From assembly GCF_000756375.1 (NCBI RefSeq), contig NZ_JNFD01000021.1, positions 124,001 through 188,000 on the forward strand: a stretch of DNA of 64,000 nt. Reading direction: 5' to 3'. The position numbers were made by a program, and so were the translations under genes. The notes below the pieces were generated by a model that did not search any database, was not told the DNA's origin, and worked only from the letters and a program-made list of their open reading frames with translations. Origin of the DNA: Sphingopyxis sp. LC81 (lineage in GTDB: Bacteria > Pseudomonadota > Alphaproteobacteria > Sphingomonadales > Sphingomonadaceae). Of the stretch, positions 25,410 through 34,773 are shown piece by piece. How positions within the stretch are numbered: the first letter of the stretch is position 1; every line of letters starts with the position of its first letter.

Positions 25410-28076
25410 ATGATGACGAATATGGTGCATTTGTTCGGCGGCGCGGCCACGACGGCCGAGCGCTCGAAGGAATTGCTGGGCGGCAAGGGGTCGAACCTTG
25501 CCGAAATGGCCTCGATCGGCCTGCCGGTGCCCCCGGGCTTTACGGTCACCACCGACGTCTGCACCGCTTACTATGCGAATGGCGAACAATTCCCCGCGGG
25601 CCTGATCGAAGAGGTCGCCGCGGGCATCGCGCATATCGAAGGCATCACTGGCAAGACATTCGGTGACGCGGCCGATCCGCTGCTCGTCTCAGTCCGCTCG
25701 GGCGCGCGCGTGTCGATGCCGGGGATGATGGACACGGTCCTCAACCTCGGGCTCAACGACAAGACCGTCGTCGGCCTGTCCGACGCGTCGGGCGACCCGC
25801 GCTTCGCGTGGGACAGCTATCGCCGCTTCGTCCAGATGTACGCCGACGTCGTCATGGGCCTCGATCATGCCGAGTTCGAGGAAGCGCTTGAAATCGCCAA
25901 GGAAGACAAGGGTTTCTATCTCGACACCGAGATGTCGGCTGAAGACTGGCAGGCGCTGGTCAAGGAATATCAGGCGATCGTCGAGCGCGAGACCGGTGCG
26001 CCGTTCCCGCAAGAACCGAACGACCAGCTTTGGGGCGCGGTCGGCGCCGTGTTCGCAAGCTGGGAAAGCGACCGCGCGAAAGTCTATCGCCGCCTGAACT
26101 CGATCCCCGCCGAATGGGGCACCGCGGTCAATATCCAGGCGATGGTGTTCGGCAATATGGGCGACACCTCGGCTACGGGCGTGGCATTCACGCGCGACCC
26201 CGCGACGGGCGAGCGCGCCTGGTACGGCGAATGGCTGATCAATGCCCAAGGCGAAGATGTCGTCGCGGGCATCCGCACGCCGCAGTATCTGACGAAGGTC
26301 GCGCGCGAAAAGGCGGGCGCCAAGCCGGCGTCGATGGAAGAGGCGATGCCCGAGACTTTCATCGAGCTCGGCCGGGTCTTCGACACGCTCGAAACGCATT
26401 ATCGCGACATGCAAGACATCGAGTTCACCGTCGAACGCGGGACTTTGTGGATGCTCCAGACGCGTTCGGGCAAGCGCACCGCCAAAGCGGCGCTCAAGAT
26501 CGCGGTCGACATGGCGGCCGAAGGGCTGATCACCGAAGAGGAAGCCGTCGGCCGCGTCGATCCGGGCGCGCTCGACCAGCTGCTGCACCCGACGCTCGAT
26601 CCCGACGCGCCGCGCGACGTGCTGACGAAGGGGCTTCCCGCAAGCCCCGGCGCGGCGTCGGGCAAGATCATGTTCACCGCCGATGGCGCTGAAAAGGCAG
26701 CCGAAATGGGCGAGGCCGTGATCCTCGTTCGCGTTGAAACCTCTCCTGAGGACATCCACGGCATGCACGCGGCGAAGGGCATCCTGACCGCGCGCGGCGG
26801 CATGACGTCACACGCGGCGGTCGTCGCACGCGGCATGGGGCGTCCGTGCGTCTCGGGCGCGGGCGGGCTGTCGATCGACGGCGCGGCGCGTGTGCTGCGC
26901 GTCGGCGGGCGCGAACTGCGCGAAGGCGATATCCTGACCCTCGACGGTTCGACGGGCGAAGTGATGGCGGGCGAGGTCAAGACCCTGCTCCCCGAACTGG
27001 TCGGCGATTTCGGCACGCTGATGGTCTGGGCCGACAAGGTGCGCCGCATGAAGGTGCGCGCGAACGCCGAAACCCCGCAGGACGCCCAGGTCGCGCGCGA
27101 TTTCGGCGCCGAGGGCATCGGGCTCTGTCGCACCGAACATATGTTCTTCGACGCCGCGCGCATCACCGCGGTGCGCGAAATGATCCTCGCCGACAGCGAA
27201 GCCGGTCGCCGCGCCGCGCTCGCCAAGCTGCTCCCCGAACAGCGCGGCGATTTTGCCGCGATCTTCGGCGTGATGGCGGGGCTGCCGGTCACCATTCGCT
27301 TGCTCGATCCGCCGCTGCATGAATTCCTGCCGACGCGCGAGGAGGATTTCGCCGATGTCGCCGCCGCCGCGGGCGTGGGCATCGAAGCGCTGAAGGCGCG
27401 CGCGAACGAACTGCACGAGTTCAACCCGATGCTCGGCCATCGTGGCTGCCGCCTCGGCGTCACCTATCCCGAAATCTACGAAATGCAGGCGCGTGCGATT
27501 TTCGAGGCGGCGTGCGACGTCGCCGCCGAAACCGGCGCGGCGCCGATTCCCGAGGTGATGATCCCGCTCGTCGCAACGCGCCGCGAGTTTGACCTGATGA
27601 AGGCCGTCGTCGATGCACAGGCGAAGGCGGTGTTCGCCGAAAAGGGCCGCGAGATCGCCTATCTGGTCGGCACGATGATCGAACTGCCGCGCGCCGCGCT
27701 AATGGCGGGCGAGATCGCCGAGAGCGCCGAATTCTTCAGCTTCGGCACCAACGACCTCACGCAGACGACGATCGGCATCAGCCGCGACGACGCGGGCCGC
27801 TTCCTGACGCAATATGTCGACAAGGGCATCTTCCTGACCGACCCGTTCGTCAGCCTTGATGTCGAGGGCGTCGGCCAGCTGATCGAGATCGCCGCCGACC
27901 GCGGACGTAAGACGCGTTCCAACGTCAAGCTCGGTATTTGCGGCGAGCATGGCGGCGACGCGCCGAGCATTCATTTCTGCGAAAAGACGGGCCTCGACTA
28001 TGTCAGCGCCTCGCCTTACCGTGTCCCCATCGCCCGGCTCGCGGCCGCTCAGGCTGCGCTGAAAAAGGGCAAATAA
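25410..28076 (+). CDS. ppdK: Pyruvate, phosphate dikinase
   Basis: Interconverts pyruvate + ATP + Pi and PEP + AMP + PPi. 888 residues, normal length. The N-terminal ATP-grasp domain starts with LLGGKGSNLAEMASIGLPVPPGFT. The central phosphohistidine domain carries GGMTSHAAVVARGMGRPCVSG with the catalytic His. The C-terminal PEP/pyruvate barrel has GLCRTEHMFF, GTMIELPRAAL, FSFGTNDLTQTT and the late GICGEHGGD. AGGAG precedes the ATG. Probably gluconeogenic in this lifestyle, which is inference. Confidence 0.97.
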   Translation: MMTNMVHLFGGAATTAERSKELLGGKGSNLAEMASIGLPVPPGFTVTTDVCTAYYANGEQFPAGLIEEVAAGIAHIEGITGKTFGDAADPLLVSVRSGARVSMPGMMDTVLNLGLNDKTVVGLSDASGDPRFAWDSYRRFVQMYADVVMGLDHAEFEEALEIAKEDKGFYLDTEMSAEDWQALVKEYQAIVERETGAPFPQEPNDQLWGAVGAVFASWESDRAKVYRRLNSIPAEWGTAVNIQAMVFGNMGDTSATGVAFTRDPATGERAWYGEWLINAQGEDVVAGIRTPQYLTKVAREKAGAKPASMEEAMPETFIELGRVFDTLETHYRDMQDIEFTVERGTLWMLQTRSGKRTAKAALKIAVDMAAEGLITEEEAVGRVDPGALDQLLHPTLDPDAPRDVLTKGLPASPGAASGKIMFTADGAEKAAEMGEAVILVRVETSPEDIHGMHAAKGILTARGGMTSHAAVVARGMGRPCVSGAGGLSIDGAARVLRVGGRELREGDILTLDGSTGEVMAGEVKTLLPELVGDFGTLMVWADKVRRMKVRANAETPQDAQVARDFGAEGIGLCRTEHMFFDAARITAVREMILADSEAGRRAALAKLLPEQRGDFAAIFGVMAGLPVTIRLLDPPLHEFLPTREEDFADVAAAAGVGIEALKARANELHEFNPMLGHRGCRLGVTYPEIYEMQARAIFEAACDVAAETGAAPIPEVMIPLVATRREFDLMKAVVDAQAKAVFAEKGREIAYLVGTMIELPRAALMAGEIAESAEFFSFGTNDLTQTTIGISRDDAGRFLTQYVDKGIFLTDPFVSLDVEGVGQLIEIAADRGRKTRSNVKLGICGEHGGDAPSIHFCEKTGLDYVSASPYRVPIARLAAAQAALKKGK

Positions 28077-28090
28077 ACGGGGGAACGCGC

Positions 28091-28666
28091 ATGAAGGGCT
28101 GGCATCGCTACGCAATCACTTTGGTGGGCGGCTTAGCGGTGGGGCTCGGCGCGGCGTGGGCGATAACCGGCGGCGGGCTCAGTGGCGGCGCGATCGTCAA
28201 TGGCCCGTGGACGACCTCGCTCGGCTTTGGAACGAAGGCGACCGATCCGGTGACCCGCGCGGCGGTGGCGCGCGCGGGCCTGCTTGCGCTTCCCGCAAAG
28301 GAAACCGTCTATTGGTCAGCGAAGACCGACGCCGCGGGCGGGCCGCTCGATGGCAATTGCCGTTACAGCCTGTCCGGGACGCCGCTCGACGCGCGCTGGT
28401 GGAGCGTCACCATCTATGACGAGGCGGGCTATCTGGTCGCGAACCCTGCGAACAGCTGGTCGGTGAACGGCGCCAATGTCGCGCTCGATGCCAAGGGCGA
28501 ATGGCGCGTCACAATCGCCCCGACAAGGCCCGCGGAAGGGGCTTGGTTGCCCGGAACCAAGGGCCAGCCCTTTCACCTGACCCTGCGTATGTACAACCCG
28601 GGCAAGGCGTTCCGCGCCAATCCCGCGAAAGCCGTGCTCCCGCAAATCGTGAAGGAGGGCTGCTGA
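28091..28666 (+). CDS. DUF1214 domain protein
   Basis: 191 residues with an N-terminal membrane anchor (YAITLVGGLAVGLGAAWAI). The rest is the DUF1214 fold: NGPWTTSLGFGTKATDP, PAKETVYWSAKTDAAGGPLDG, then WWSVTIYDEAGYLV and a C-terminal AKAVLPQIVKEGC. In many proteins this domain follows DUF1254 in one chain; here the two are separate adjacent genes. Function unknown; predicted periplasmic. Confidence 0.82.
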   Translation: MKGWHRYAITLVGGLAVGLGAAWAITGGGLSGGAIVNGPWTTSLGFGTKATDPVTRAAVARAGLLALPAKETVYWSAKTDAAGGPLDGNCRYSLSGTPLDARWWSVTIYDEAGYLVANPANSWSVNGANVALDAKGEWRVTIAPTRPAEGAWLPGTKGQPFHLTLRMYNPGKAFRANPAKAVLPQIVKEGC

Positions 28667-28667
28667 G

Positions 28668-29195
28668 ATGCGCAACTGGCTCGGCCCGCTCGCCTTCGGC
28701 CTGATTGTCGCGGCCGCCACCGCCTATGCGGCGATCTGGTCGATTCCCTATGGCCTGATGAATGTCGCGATCGAACGGCTGGGGCAGGGCGGCGTCAACA
28801 CCATGTCCTATGGCAACCTCGCGACGCCGGAGCGCCAGCCGGTCGTCCGGCCGAGTCCCGACCTCGCTTATTCGAGCTGCCCCTATGATCTTTCGGACGG
28901 GCCGATTGCGATCGACGTCAGCCCGGTGCCGGGCCGCTACAGCTCGCTCAGCGTCTTCGACGCCGCGACCGACGTGATTTTCGTGCGCAACGATGTCGAG
29001 GCGGGCGGCAAGCCGTTTCGAATCATCGTCGCACGCGCCGGGCAGGCGGTGCCAAAGGGTACCGAGGTCGTCCGCACGAACCATGATCATGGGATCGCAT
29101 TGATCCGTCTTTTGCTGAAAGAGCCCGCGGAAATCGGCGGGCTCGACGCGATCCGCCGCCAATCGTCGTGCGGAACGGTCACAAAGCTGAAATAG
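28668..29195 (+). CDS. DUF1254 domain protein
   Basis: 175 residues with an N-terminal membrane helix (WLGPLAFGLIVAAATAYAAIW). Body: NTMSYGNLATPERQPVVRPSPD, LAYSSCPYDLSDGPIAIDVS and GRYSSLSVFDAATDVIFVRND, the DUF1254 pattern. A strong AAGGAGG site inside the end of the DUF1214 gene precedes the ATG, and the two genes are 1 bp apart, so they are co-translated partners. Function unknown. Confidence 0.82.
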   Translation: MRNWLGPLAFGLIVAAATAYAAIWSIPYGLMNVAIERLGQGGVNTMSYGNLATPERQPVVRPSPDLAYSSCPYDLSDGPIAIDVSPVPGRYSSLSVFDAATDVIFVRNDVEAGGKPFRIIVARAGQAVPKGTEVVRTNHDHGIALIRLLLKEPAEIGGLDAIRRQSSCGTVTKLK

Positions 29196-29239
29196 GGGGT
29201 TGCGCCCCCGCGCGACGGGTCTTAAAGGCGCCTCTCCAC

Positions 29240-29316
29240 GCACCCGTAGCTCAGCTGGATAGAGCATCAGACTACGAATCTGAGGGTCGGACGTTCGAAT
29301 CGTTCCGGGTGCGCCA
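29240..29316 (+). tRNA. tRNA-Arg (anticodon ACG)
   Basis: 77 nt including encoded CCA. Acceptor GCACCCG pairs with CGGGTGC; D-arm GCTC/GAGC; anticodon stem TCAGA/TCTGA with loop CTACGAA; T-arm GGACG/CGTTC with loop TTCGAAT. All stems close. Confidence 0.97.
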
Positions 29317-29547
29317 TTCCCCTCCTGCCATGGTCCGGCACTGTCGGAAGAGCGGGTTTCCCCATATTCACGCACGACGAAACGGGCCTCAGGCGAGCGG
29401 CCGTGCCCGAGCTTTCAGCTGGCCGCATATTGCGATAAAGAGCCCGCTTATCGCCGGATCGTCAAATTTCCAGGATAGGTCCGATATGCGGCGTCCGATG
29501 CGCACGCGAAAGTGACGAGCGAACCGATCTTTCCGGAGACTATGCAG

Positions 29548-30999
29548 ATGGCGGACGAGGTCGAGCTGAAACTCGAAATTGCGAGCGAAGACGCCGGAAA
29601 ATTCGAGGCGTCGGGTTTGTTGGCGAGCGTGCCCAAGAAGATGCGGCAGATATCGACCTATTTCGATACGCCCGACCATGATGTCGCCAACGCGGGCTTT
29701 TCGCTTCGCATCCGCCGTTCGGGCAAGAAGCGTGTCCAGACGATCAAGGCGGACGGCGCCAGCGCTGCCGGCCTTTTCATCCGATCCGAGTGGGAGCGCG
29801 CGGCGGAGAATAACACGCCGATCCTCGACTATACGACGCCGCTTCCCGCGCTGTTGGGCGACAAGGTCGATGCCATCGCGCCGGCTTTCGAGGTGGAGAT
29901 CGACCGCCAGAGCTGGACCATCGACGAAGGCGGCGCAACGATCGAGCTGGTGCTTGACCGCGGCAACGTCGTGGTCGGCGAGCGCCGGTCGCCGGTGTGT
30001 GAGATCGAGCTCGAGCTGAAGTCCGGCGATCCTGCCGCGCTGTTTGCTTTCGCGCGGCGGATCGACGCGGTCGTGCCGATACGCCTTGGCGTCCTCAGCA
30101 AATCGGAGCGCGGCTATCGGCTCACCGGGGCTGCCCCGGCGCGGGTCACGGCCGAGGCGGTGATACTCGTCGGTGACACGACCGCGGCACAGGCGCTTGG
30201 GCTGATCATGCAATCCTGCATCCGGCAGTTCCGGCTCAACGAGGCGCTTTTGCTCGCGAATCGGAACGTCGAAGCCCTGCATCAGGCGCGCGTCGCGCTG
30301 CGCCGCCTTCGATCGGCCTTCTCGATCTTCAAGCCGATGATCGGGGATGCGGGTATCGATTTGCGCACGGAATTGCGCTGGCTGGCGTCGGAACTGGGCA
30401 AGGTGCGCGATCTCGACGTGCTCGTGAAACGTGCCGAGGGCGGACCGCTGCACGACCGGATCGCGACGATGCGCGAGGCCACTTATGACGATGTGTGCGA
30501 AATTCTCTCCTCCGCGCGGGCGCGCCGGCTCATGCTCGAGGTGACGGCGTGGATTGCGGCGTCGGATTGGTCGGGGACGGCGGACGGCGAACGCGAAGGC
30601 AATCGACCGGCGCGGGATTTCGCCGCCCGGGCGCTCGACCGCTATCGGCGAAAGGTGAAGCGCAAGGGGCGCAATCTGGCCAGTCTCGATGACGATGCGC
30701 GGCACGAGGTGCGCAAGAGCGCGAAGAAGCTACGTTACGCAGCGGAGTTCTTTACCGGCCTGTTCGAGCGCAAGGGCGAAAAACGCCGGCACAAGCGCTT
30801 CGCCAAGGCACTCGAAGCGCTGCAGGACCAGCTTGGCGCGCTCAATGATCTTGCGGCCGCACCCGAGCTGCTGGCAAGGCTTGGCATCGCGGAAAGCCCC
30901 GGCGCGTCCGAATTGATGGCGCATGGCAAGAAGGGGCGGCTCATCGAAACGGCTGCCGATGCGCATGAGGATTTCGTCGATACCAAGCGGTTCTGGTAA
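29548..30999 (+). CDS. CYTH-CHAD domain protein (polyphosphate/triphosphate binding)
   Basis: 483 residues. The N-terminal CYTH domain has the ExExK-like ADEVELKLEI start (about 1-200), STYFDTPDHDVANAGFSLRIRR and EIELELKSGD. The C-terminal CHAD domain (about 215-480) has the conserved His-rich helix ALHQARVALRRLRSAF and DDARHEVRKSAKKLRYAAEFF. CYTH members hydrolyse or bind triphosphate compounds and CHAD binds polyphosphate, so a role in polyphosphate or triphosphate metabolism is likely. Starts at 29512 (GTG) and 29542 (ATG) are possible; 29548 gives the best ribosome-site spacing. Confidence 0.88.
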   Translation: MADEVELKLEIASEDAGKFEASGLLASVPKKMRQISTYFDTPDHDVANAGFSLRIRRSGKKRVQTIKADGASAAGLFIRSEWERAAENNTPILDYTTPLPALLGDKVDAIAPAFEVEIDRQSWTIDEGGATIELVLDRGNVVVGERRSPVCEIELELKSGDPAALFAFARRIDAVVPIRLGVLSKSERGYRLTGAAPARVTAEAVILVGDTTAAQALGLIMQSCIRQFRLNEALLLANRNVEALHQARVALRRLRSAFSIFKPMIGDAGIDLRTELRWLASELGKVRDLDVLVKRAEGGPLHDRIATMREATYDDVCEILSSARARRLMLEVTAWIAASDWSGTADGEREGNRPARDFAARALDRYRRKVKRKGRNLASLDDDARHEVRKSAKKLRYAAEFFTGLFERKGEKRRHKRFAKALEALQDQLGALNDLAAAPELLARLGIAESPGASELMAHGKKGRLIETAADAHEDFVDTKRFW

Positions 31000-31015
31000 G
31001 CACGCGGTATCGGAC

Positions 31016-31033
31016 GGGGCGATCGAACGCCCC
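31016..31033. terminator. Hairpin between convergent CYTH-CHAD and cobA genes
   Basis: GGGGCG and CGCCCC arms around the loop ATCGAA, in the 66-bp gap between convergent stops. It could end both transcripts; no U-run follows. Confidence 0.4.
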
Positions 31034-31065
31034 TGGCTGCGAGCGCGATGCCGCATCCATCGATG

Positions 31066-31845
31066 CTAAAGCGCGTTGTCGGCAGCGGTCGCACGAGCTT
31101 TTGCCGGCATGGCGAGCGTAACCGCGGCCCCGACGAGGATGAGCGTCGGGGCGTCGTTCGCCAGCGCGCGCGTTGCAAGGCCGAGCAGGTCGAGGCGCGT
31201 TGTGAGCCGCTGTTCGTCGGCGCGGCTGACGTTGCAAGCGATCATGACCGGCATATCGACCGGCATGCCCGCGCTGATGAGGCCGCGGGCGATCTCGGGC
31301 GCCGCGTCGCGCCCCATGTAGAAGGCAAGGGTTGATCCACAGTGGGCGAGCGAGTCCCAGTCGAGATCGAGCGCCGCGCCGCGGCGGCTGTGCGCGGTGA
31401 CAAAACGGACGTCGCGTGCGACGCCGCGGAGCGAGAGCGATATTTTCGCCGACGCTGCCACGGCGCTCGCCGCGGTAATGCCGGGGCAGACGAAAACCGG
31501 ATAGCCGGCCGCGTGCAAGGCGGCGATTTCCTCGGTCGAACGGCCGAATAGCGAAGGGTCGCCGCCCTTCAGGCGCACGACGCGCTTGCCCGCCGCGGCG
31601 GCCGCCACCAGCAGAGCGTCGATCTCCTGCTGCTCCTTCGAATGGCGGCCCGAACGCTTGCCGACGCTGACGCGTTCGGCGCCCGCCGGGATGAGGTCGA
31701 GAACGGCAGGACCAACGAGGGCGTCGTGGAATATGATGTCGGCGTGTTCGATGAGCCGGATCGCCTTGCGCGTCAAAAGGTCGGGATCTCCGGGGCCGGC
31801 ACCGACGAGCCAGACCGTGCCGGGCGCGAAATCGTCAGGCTGCAT
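31066..31845 (-). CDS. cobA: Uroporphyrinogen-III C-methyltransferase
   Basis: SAM-dependent enzyme that makes precorrin-2, the first dedicated step to siroheme. 259 residues from the ATG at 31845, inside the last codons of nasA (11-bp overlap). Motifs: WLVGAGPGDPDLLTRKA, DALVGPAVLDL, VVRLKGGDPSLFGRSTEE and VCPGITAASAVAASA. Placement at the end of the nitrate operon fits supply of siroheme to NirB. No CysG dehydrogenase/chelatase domain is attached, so those steps must be encoded elsewhere. Confidence 0.94.
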   Translation of the reverse strand: MQPDDFAPGTVWLVGAGPGDPDLLTRKAIRLIEHADIIFHDALVGPAVLDLIPAGAERVSVGKRSGRHSKEQQEIDALLVAAAAAGKRVVRLKGGDPSLFGRSTEEIAALHAAGYPVFVCPGITAASAVAASAKISLSLRGVARDVRFVTAHSRRGAALDLDWDSLAHCGSTLAFYMGRDAAPEIARGLISAGMPVDMPVMIACNVSRADEQRLTTRLDLLGLATRALANDAPTLILVGAAVTLAMPAKARATAADNAL

Positions 31846-34432
31846 CGCTCGTCTCCTCTGCCAATATGCGTGCGAGCGCCGGGCGGCACGATCCGCAGTT
31901 GGTTCCCGCGCCGATAGCGCCGCCGATCGCGGCGACGTCGGCAAGCTGTTGGTCGCGGATCGCCGCGGCGATCGTTTTCAATCCGATATCGAAGCAGACG
32001 CAAATCACCGGGCCGCGGTCGGCCTGGACGCCCGGCGCGCGGCCGGCGAGCAAAGTCGGTGCGACCTCAGGGGCGGAAAGCTGCGCGATCAGCCAGTCGC
32101 GCGGGGGAAGCTCGCCGCTTTCGGTCACGAACAGCGCACCGGCGAGACGCCCTCCTGTGACGACAGCGACGCGGCGTGTCCCGCGCGCGCTGTCCTGCGC
32201 TTCGATCCGTTCGCCGCGCGGGAGCAGCGCTTCGATGCGCTTGAGGTCGCCGTTGCCGGCGAGTTCCCAGAGCACCCCCGCCGGCACTGCGACGCGGGTC
32301 GCCCACAGGCAGGCGGGGCGGGTGTCGAGTTCGTTCGCGAGCAACAGGAAGCCGCGCCATTTCGTCGCGACCGGCGCAATCGCGGCGGGGGTCCGCTTGA
32401 AGCCCGGCTGCCCCGACACGGGGTCGACGAGCGGGCGCGGGAGCAGACCGGTGCGCCCGCCGCTCGACGTGCGGTCGGTCCAGTGGATCGGGACGAACAG
32501 TTCGCCGGGGCGCTGGCCTTCCGAAACGACGGTGCGATAGACGCTTTCGCCCTGCGGCGTTTCGACCCGCGCGAGCCCGCCGTCGGCAAGCCCGAGCCGC
32601 GCGGCGTCCTCGGGATGCACCTCGACCAGCGGCTCTTCGCGATGACGCGCAAGCTTTGGCGCGAGGCCGGTGCGCGTCATCGTATGCCACTGATCGCGAT
32701 AGCGGCCCGAGTTAAGCGTGAGCGGCCATTTCTCGAGCGGTTCGGGCAGGGGCTTTTGCGCTACCGGCATGAGCCGCGCGCGTCCGTCTTCGGTCGAAAA
32801 ACGGCCGCCGGCGAAAGCATGATCGCCGCCCCAGCGAAAGGGCATCATGTCGTCATAGGCGGCATTGCCGCCCTGCGCGGCGCCGGGGAGCGCGAAGAGC
32901 CGCGCACCGTCATTGTCATAGGTCGACAGGCGGCAATGCTCGCGCCAGATGTCGGCCGGGCGGTCATAGCTGAAGGCGGTTTTCCAGCCCATGCGCCGCG
33001 CGACTTCCTTGACGATCCACCAGTCGGGCATCGCCTCGCCGGGCAGCGGAAACAGCGCGCGCTGGCGGCTGATCGTGCGGTCGCTGTTGGTGACGGTGCC
33101 GTCCTTTTCGCCCCATGCGGCGGCGGGCAGGCGGACATGCGCGAAGGCGCCGGTATCGGTGTTTTCGATCACGTCGCTGACGACGACGAAGGGGCAGGCG
33201 GCGAGGGCCTCGCGCACGCGGTTCGCGTCGGGCATCGACACCGCGGGGTTGGTCGCCATCACCCACAATGCCTTGATGCGGCCTTCGCCGACCGCGCGGA
33301 ACAGGTCGACGGCTTTCAGGCCCGGCTTCTCCGCCATCGCCGGCGCGGCCCAGAAGCGCTGGACGCGATCGCGGTTTTCGGGCGCGAAATCCATATGCGC
33401 GGCGAGCGTCGAGGCAAGCCCGCCGACCTCGCGCCCGCCCATCGCATTGGGCTGGCCGGTGATCGAGAAGGGTGCGGCGCCGGGCTTGCCGATGCGTCCC
33501 GTGGCGAGATGGAGGTTGGTTATCGCGTTCACCTGGTCGGTGCCCGAAGTCGACTGGTTGATCCCCTGGCTGAACATCGTGACGCTGCGCGGGGTTGCGG
33601 CGAACAGCTCATAGAAACGCCTGAGGTCGGCGACGGGCACGTCGCAAGCGCGCGCCACCGACCACAGGTCATTCCCCTCTCCAAGCTCGTCCCAGAAAGT
33701 GCCGGGCACCGCGACATGCGCGGCGAGATAGTCGTCGTCGACCACGCCCGCCTCGCGGCAATATTGCAGCAGGCCGTTCATCAGCGCGACGTCGCTGCCG
33801 GGCCGGATCGCGAGATGGATATCCGCCTCCTCGGCGGTTTCGGTGCGGCGCGGGTCGATGACGACAAGCTTTGCGCCCGCTTCGCAGCGTGCGCGGATGC
33901 GTTGATAGACGATCGGATGGCACCAGGCGGTGTTCGATCCGACGAGGATGATCAGGTCGGCGGCGTCGAGATCGTTATAGGTCGCGGGGACGATATCCTC
34001 ACCGAAGGCGCGCGTGTGGCCGGCGACCGCGCTCGACATACAGAGCCGCGAATTGGTGTCGATGTTCGCGGTGCCGATGAAGCCCTTCATCAGCTTGTTC
34101 GCGACATAATAATCTTCGGTCAGCAATTGGCCCGAGACGTAAAAGGCGACGCTGTTCGGCCCGTGGCGCGCGATGGTCTCTTTGAAGCGCTTCGCGACGA
34201 GGTCGAGCGCCTTCTCCCAGCTCGCGCGCTTCTTGCCGATCATGGGGGTGAGCAGACGACCTTCGAGCCCGACGGTTTCGCCGAGGTGGGTGCCCTTCGA
34301 GCAAAGGCGCCCACGGTTGGCGGGGTGGTCGGGATCTCCTTCGATTGTTACCGTCCGCTCGCCGGTCACCGTCGCGCGGATTCCGCAGCCGACGCCGCAA
34401 TAGGCGCAGGTGGTGCGGACCGCTTCGCCCAT
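31835..34432 (-). CDS. nasA: Assimilatory nitrate reductase, catalytic subunit
   Basis: Molybdopterin (bis-MGD) enzyme that reduces nitrate to nitrite in the cytoplasm. 865 residues from the ATG at 34432. The N-terminal 4Fe-4S motif is CAYCGVGCG...LCSKG (Cys9, 12, 16, 44). The Mo-binding body has INQSTSGTDQVNAITNLHLA, SITGQPNAMGGREVGG and LTLNSGRYRDQWHTMTRTG. A C-terminal BFD-like [2Fe-2S] domain ends the protein (VICVCFDIG...TNCGSCRPAL). The start overlaps the nirD stop as TGATG. The electron donor is not encoded nearby. Confidence 0.96.
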   Translation of the reverse strand: MGEAVRTTCAYCGVGCGIRATVTGERTVTIEGDPDHPANRGRLCSKGTHLGETVGLEGRLLTPMIGKKRASWEKALDLVAKRFKETIARHGPNSVAFYVSGQLLTEDYYVANKLMKGFIGTANIDTNSRLCMSSAVAGHTRAFGEDIVPATYNDLDAADLIILVGSNTAWCHPIVYQRIRARCEAGAKLVVIDPRRTETAEEADIHLAIRPGSDVALMNGLLQYCREAGVVDDDYLAAHVAVPGTFWDELGEGNDLWSVARACDVPVADLRRFYELFAATPRSVTMFSQGINQSTSGTDQVNAITNLHLATGRIGKPGAAPFSITGQPNAMGGREVGGLASTLAAHMDFAPENRDRVQRFWAAPAMAEKPGLKAVDLFRAVGEGRIKALWVMATNPAVSMPDANRVREALAACPFVVVSDVIENTDTGAFAHVRLPAAAWGEKDGTVTNSDRTISRQRALFPLPGEAMPDWWIVKEVARRMGWKTAFSYDRPADIWREHCRLSTYDNDGARLFALPGAAQGGNAAYDDMMPFRWGGDHAFAGGRFSTEDGRARLMPVAQKPLPEPLEKWPLTLNSGRYRDQWHTMTRTGLAPKLARHREEPLVEVHPEDAARLGLADGGLARVETPQGESVYRTVVSEGQRPGELFVPIHWTDRTSSGGRTGLLPRPLVDPVSGQPGFKRTPAAIAPVATKWRGFLLLANELDTRPACLWATRVAVPAGVLWELAGNGDLKRIEALLPRGERIEAQDSARGTRRVAVVTGGRLAGALFVTESGELPPRDWLIAQLSAPEVAPTLLAGRAPGVQADRGPVICVCFDIGLKTIAAAIRDQQLADVAAIGGAIGAGTNCGSCRPALARILAEETSDAA

Positions 34433-34773
34433 CAGGCCGCGGCCTTCAATGTGCTCGCGCGGCAGATGAGCACCCGTCCTGCGTCGATCTTGACCGGAAC
34501 GGTCGGCGTGCAGCCCTTGTCCTCGCCCAGCGCCTCGCCCGTCGACAGGCTGATCCGCCAATTGTGCAGCGGGCACGCGACGGCGCCGCCGTGGACGATG
34601 CCCTGGCTCAACCGACCGTGCTTGTGCGGGCAGCGGTCGAGTAGCGCGAATATCTTGCCCTCGGCGGTGCGGAAGACCGCAATGTCGTCGCCGCCTTCGA
34701 CTTGCACCGTGCGGCTGCCGCGTACCGGAATCTGGTCGACCCAGCCGATGTCGAGCCATTCGGGGGTCGTCAT
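34432..34773 (-). CDS. nirD: Nitrite reductase (NADH) small subunit
   Basis: 113-residue Rieske-like partner of NirB. It keeps the Rieske ligand pattern, CPHKHGRLSQG and CPLHNWRISL, so a [2Fe-2S] cluster is likely; some NirD proteins lack it. AGGAGG precedes the ATG, which overlaps the nirB stop by four bases. Confidence 0.94.
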   Translation of the reverse strand: MTTPEWLDIGWVDQIPVRGSRTVQVEGGDDIAVFRTAEGKIFALLDRCPHKHGRLSQGIVHGGAVACPLHNWRISLSTGEALGEDKGCTPTVPVKIDAGRVLICRASTLKAAA

